Shown here: positions 63,389 to 64,000 of the stretch, piece by piece
Position numbering within the stretch: position 1 is the stretch's first letter
Layout: each line of letters starts with the position of its first letter
Source of the DNA: Chitinophaga fulva
GTDB taxonomy: Bacteria > Bacteroidota > Bacteroidia > Chitinophagales > Chitinophagaceae
Reading direction: 5' to 3'
DNA: 64,000 nt
Assembly (NCBI RefSeq): GCF_012927205.1
Contig: NZ_JABBGC010000002.1
Location: 868,001 to 932,000 of the forward strand
Translations under genes and position numbers: made by a program
The notes under the pieces: model-generated
Seen by the model: only the letters and a program-made list of their open reading frames with translations
The model's database searches: none
Told to the model about the DNA's origin: nothing

Positions 63389-64000
63389 TCACTGGAATTT
63401 TAATGCCTGCATAAATTTCCGGAAGATGGTATTGTTGTGATAGATGCCCATGAAAGCCTCTGCCCCGGGGCCATAGGCAAATACCGGCACCATCACGCCG
63501 GTATGGTCGTCAGTGGAAAATTTACCCCTGATGTTGCCGGTTTTAAGGTCTCCTTCTGCAATCGTGAGACCGCCGGTTTCATGGTCTGCCGTGACGATCA
63601 CCAGTGTTTCACCATCTTTGTCAGCGAAATCCAGTGCGGCTTTAATAGCCTTGTCAAAATCAATCACTTCTTCGGTTACATATTGCAGGTCATTGGCATG
63701 ACCGCCATCATCAATTTTGGAGCCTTCCACCACCAGGAAAAAGCCGTTTTTATTCTGCTGCAACAGCTGAAGCGCGGCATTCGCAGTACGTGCCAGCTGG
63801 TCGCCCCTGCCGGCTACCCGCTCTTCTTTCACCAGTCCCACCAGTTTACCCTGTTTCACCTGTACGATATCATCCGTGGTATGTTTTACCTGGTAACCTT
63901 TACGGCTAAACTCCGTCAGGAGGTTACGTCCGTCCTTCCGCTGATCAAAATGTTCGCGGCCGGCGCCGATGAGCACATCTACCTCTGACTTCACATAGTC
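63389..64000 (-). CDS. Alkaline phosphatase, C-terminal part (N-terminus outside window)
   Basis: The frame is open to the window's right edge, so the N-terminal part with the catalytic serine is missing from view. The visible 203 residues contain the metal-binding histidines and aspartates of PhoA-type enzymes: VEGSKIDDGGHANDL, VTADHETGG (zinc site) and FSTDDHTGVMVPV. It is a periplasmic or surface phosphomonoesterase for phosphate scavenging. Confidence 0.9.
   Translation of the reverse strand, partial: DYVKSEVDVLIGAGREHFDQRKDGRNLLTEFSRKGYQVKHTTDDIVQVKQGKLVGLVKEERVAGRGDQLARTANAALQLLQQNKNGFFLVVEGSKIDDGGHANDLQYVTEEVIDFDKAIKAALDFADKDGETLVIVTADHETGGLTIAEGDLKTGNIRGKFSTDDHTGVMVPVFAYGPGAEAFMGIYHNNTIFRKFMQALKFQ

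Noticed and set aside
1..64000. tRNA, rRNA, CRISPR arrays, insertion sequences and phage genes
   Set aside because: None was recognised: no cloverleaf-like sequence, no regularly spaced repeats, and no transposase or integrase motif in any frame I examined.

Overview
This window reads as chromosomal DNA of a member of the Bacteroidota, most likely the Chitinophagaceae and plausibly Chitinophaga. The support is: a protein with a C-terminal type IX secretion sorting domain; Bacteroidota-type promoters (TTTG or TTG, about 19 bp, then TAnnTTTG); many MacB/FtsX, AraC, SusC-free 'housekeeping plus accessory' genes typical of soil Bacteroidota; and a grasp-with-spasm peptide cassette, a system I know only from this phylum. 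The genus is inference. I saw no tRNA, rRNA, CRISPR array, insertion sequence or phage gene. Genes are densely packed with perfect-stem hairpin terminators between convergent pairs.

Layout. 0-5.7 kb: an operon of a GT2 glycosyltransferase (5' end cut by the window), a TPR/YaiO-type outer-membrane barrel and a DUF4838 lipoprotein, probably for making, exporting and trimming an exopolysaccharide. 5.7-9.5 kb: a 1289-residue hybrid sensor kinase. 9.6-20.5 kb: mixed accessory genes (araC-adh pair, amidohydrolase, WG-repeat protein, SRPBCC protein, large FtsX permease, DUF302, GNAT). 20.8-36 kb: two FAD monooxygenases, an AraC regulator, thioredoxin-like and alpha/beta-hydrolase proteins, katG, a covalent-FAD oxidoreductase, an esterase and a Crp/Fnr regulator. 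36-37.8 kb: the C-terminal stub of an adenosine deaminase, a LuxR-type regulator and a possible immunity protein.

37.8-44.0 kb is the most interesting region: a complete leftward graspetide-type RiPP cassette. It has two homologous precursor peptides with KGG leader ends (one too short for ordinary gene callers), an intrinsic-terminator-like attenuator after the precursors, an ATP-grasp ligase, an overlooked 59-codon ORF coupled by ATGA to a SPASM-domain maturase that lacks the radical-SAM CX3CX2C motif, a C39-peptidase ABC exporter and a HlyD adaptor. A gene 21 bp further downstream looks like an immunity factor. The likely sequence of events is: precursor made, macrocycles installed by the ATP-grasp enzyme (and an unknown step by the SPASM protein), leader cut after GG by the C39 domain, and product exported.

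44.2-51.6 kb: a type IX-secreted Ig/PKD-like protein, an S9 peptidase, a sigma-54 activator with GAF domains and an NmrA-like reductase. 51.6-54.5 kb: an arsenic operon (arsR-arsM-acr3-arsC, leftward) with two near-identical operator-like sequences, followed by a truncated GDCCVxC-type small gene with a good promoter. 54.7-64 kb: two small membrane proteins, an orphan 145-residue protein, a divergent MarR/membrane-protein pair, a TPR lipoprotein, an S41 protease, a POT-family peptide transporter and an alkaline phosphatase cut by the window end. Several gene remnants (14.1, 23.1, 36.0 and 54.5 kb) show ongoing decay between accessory genes.
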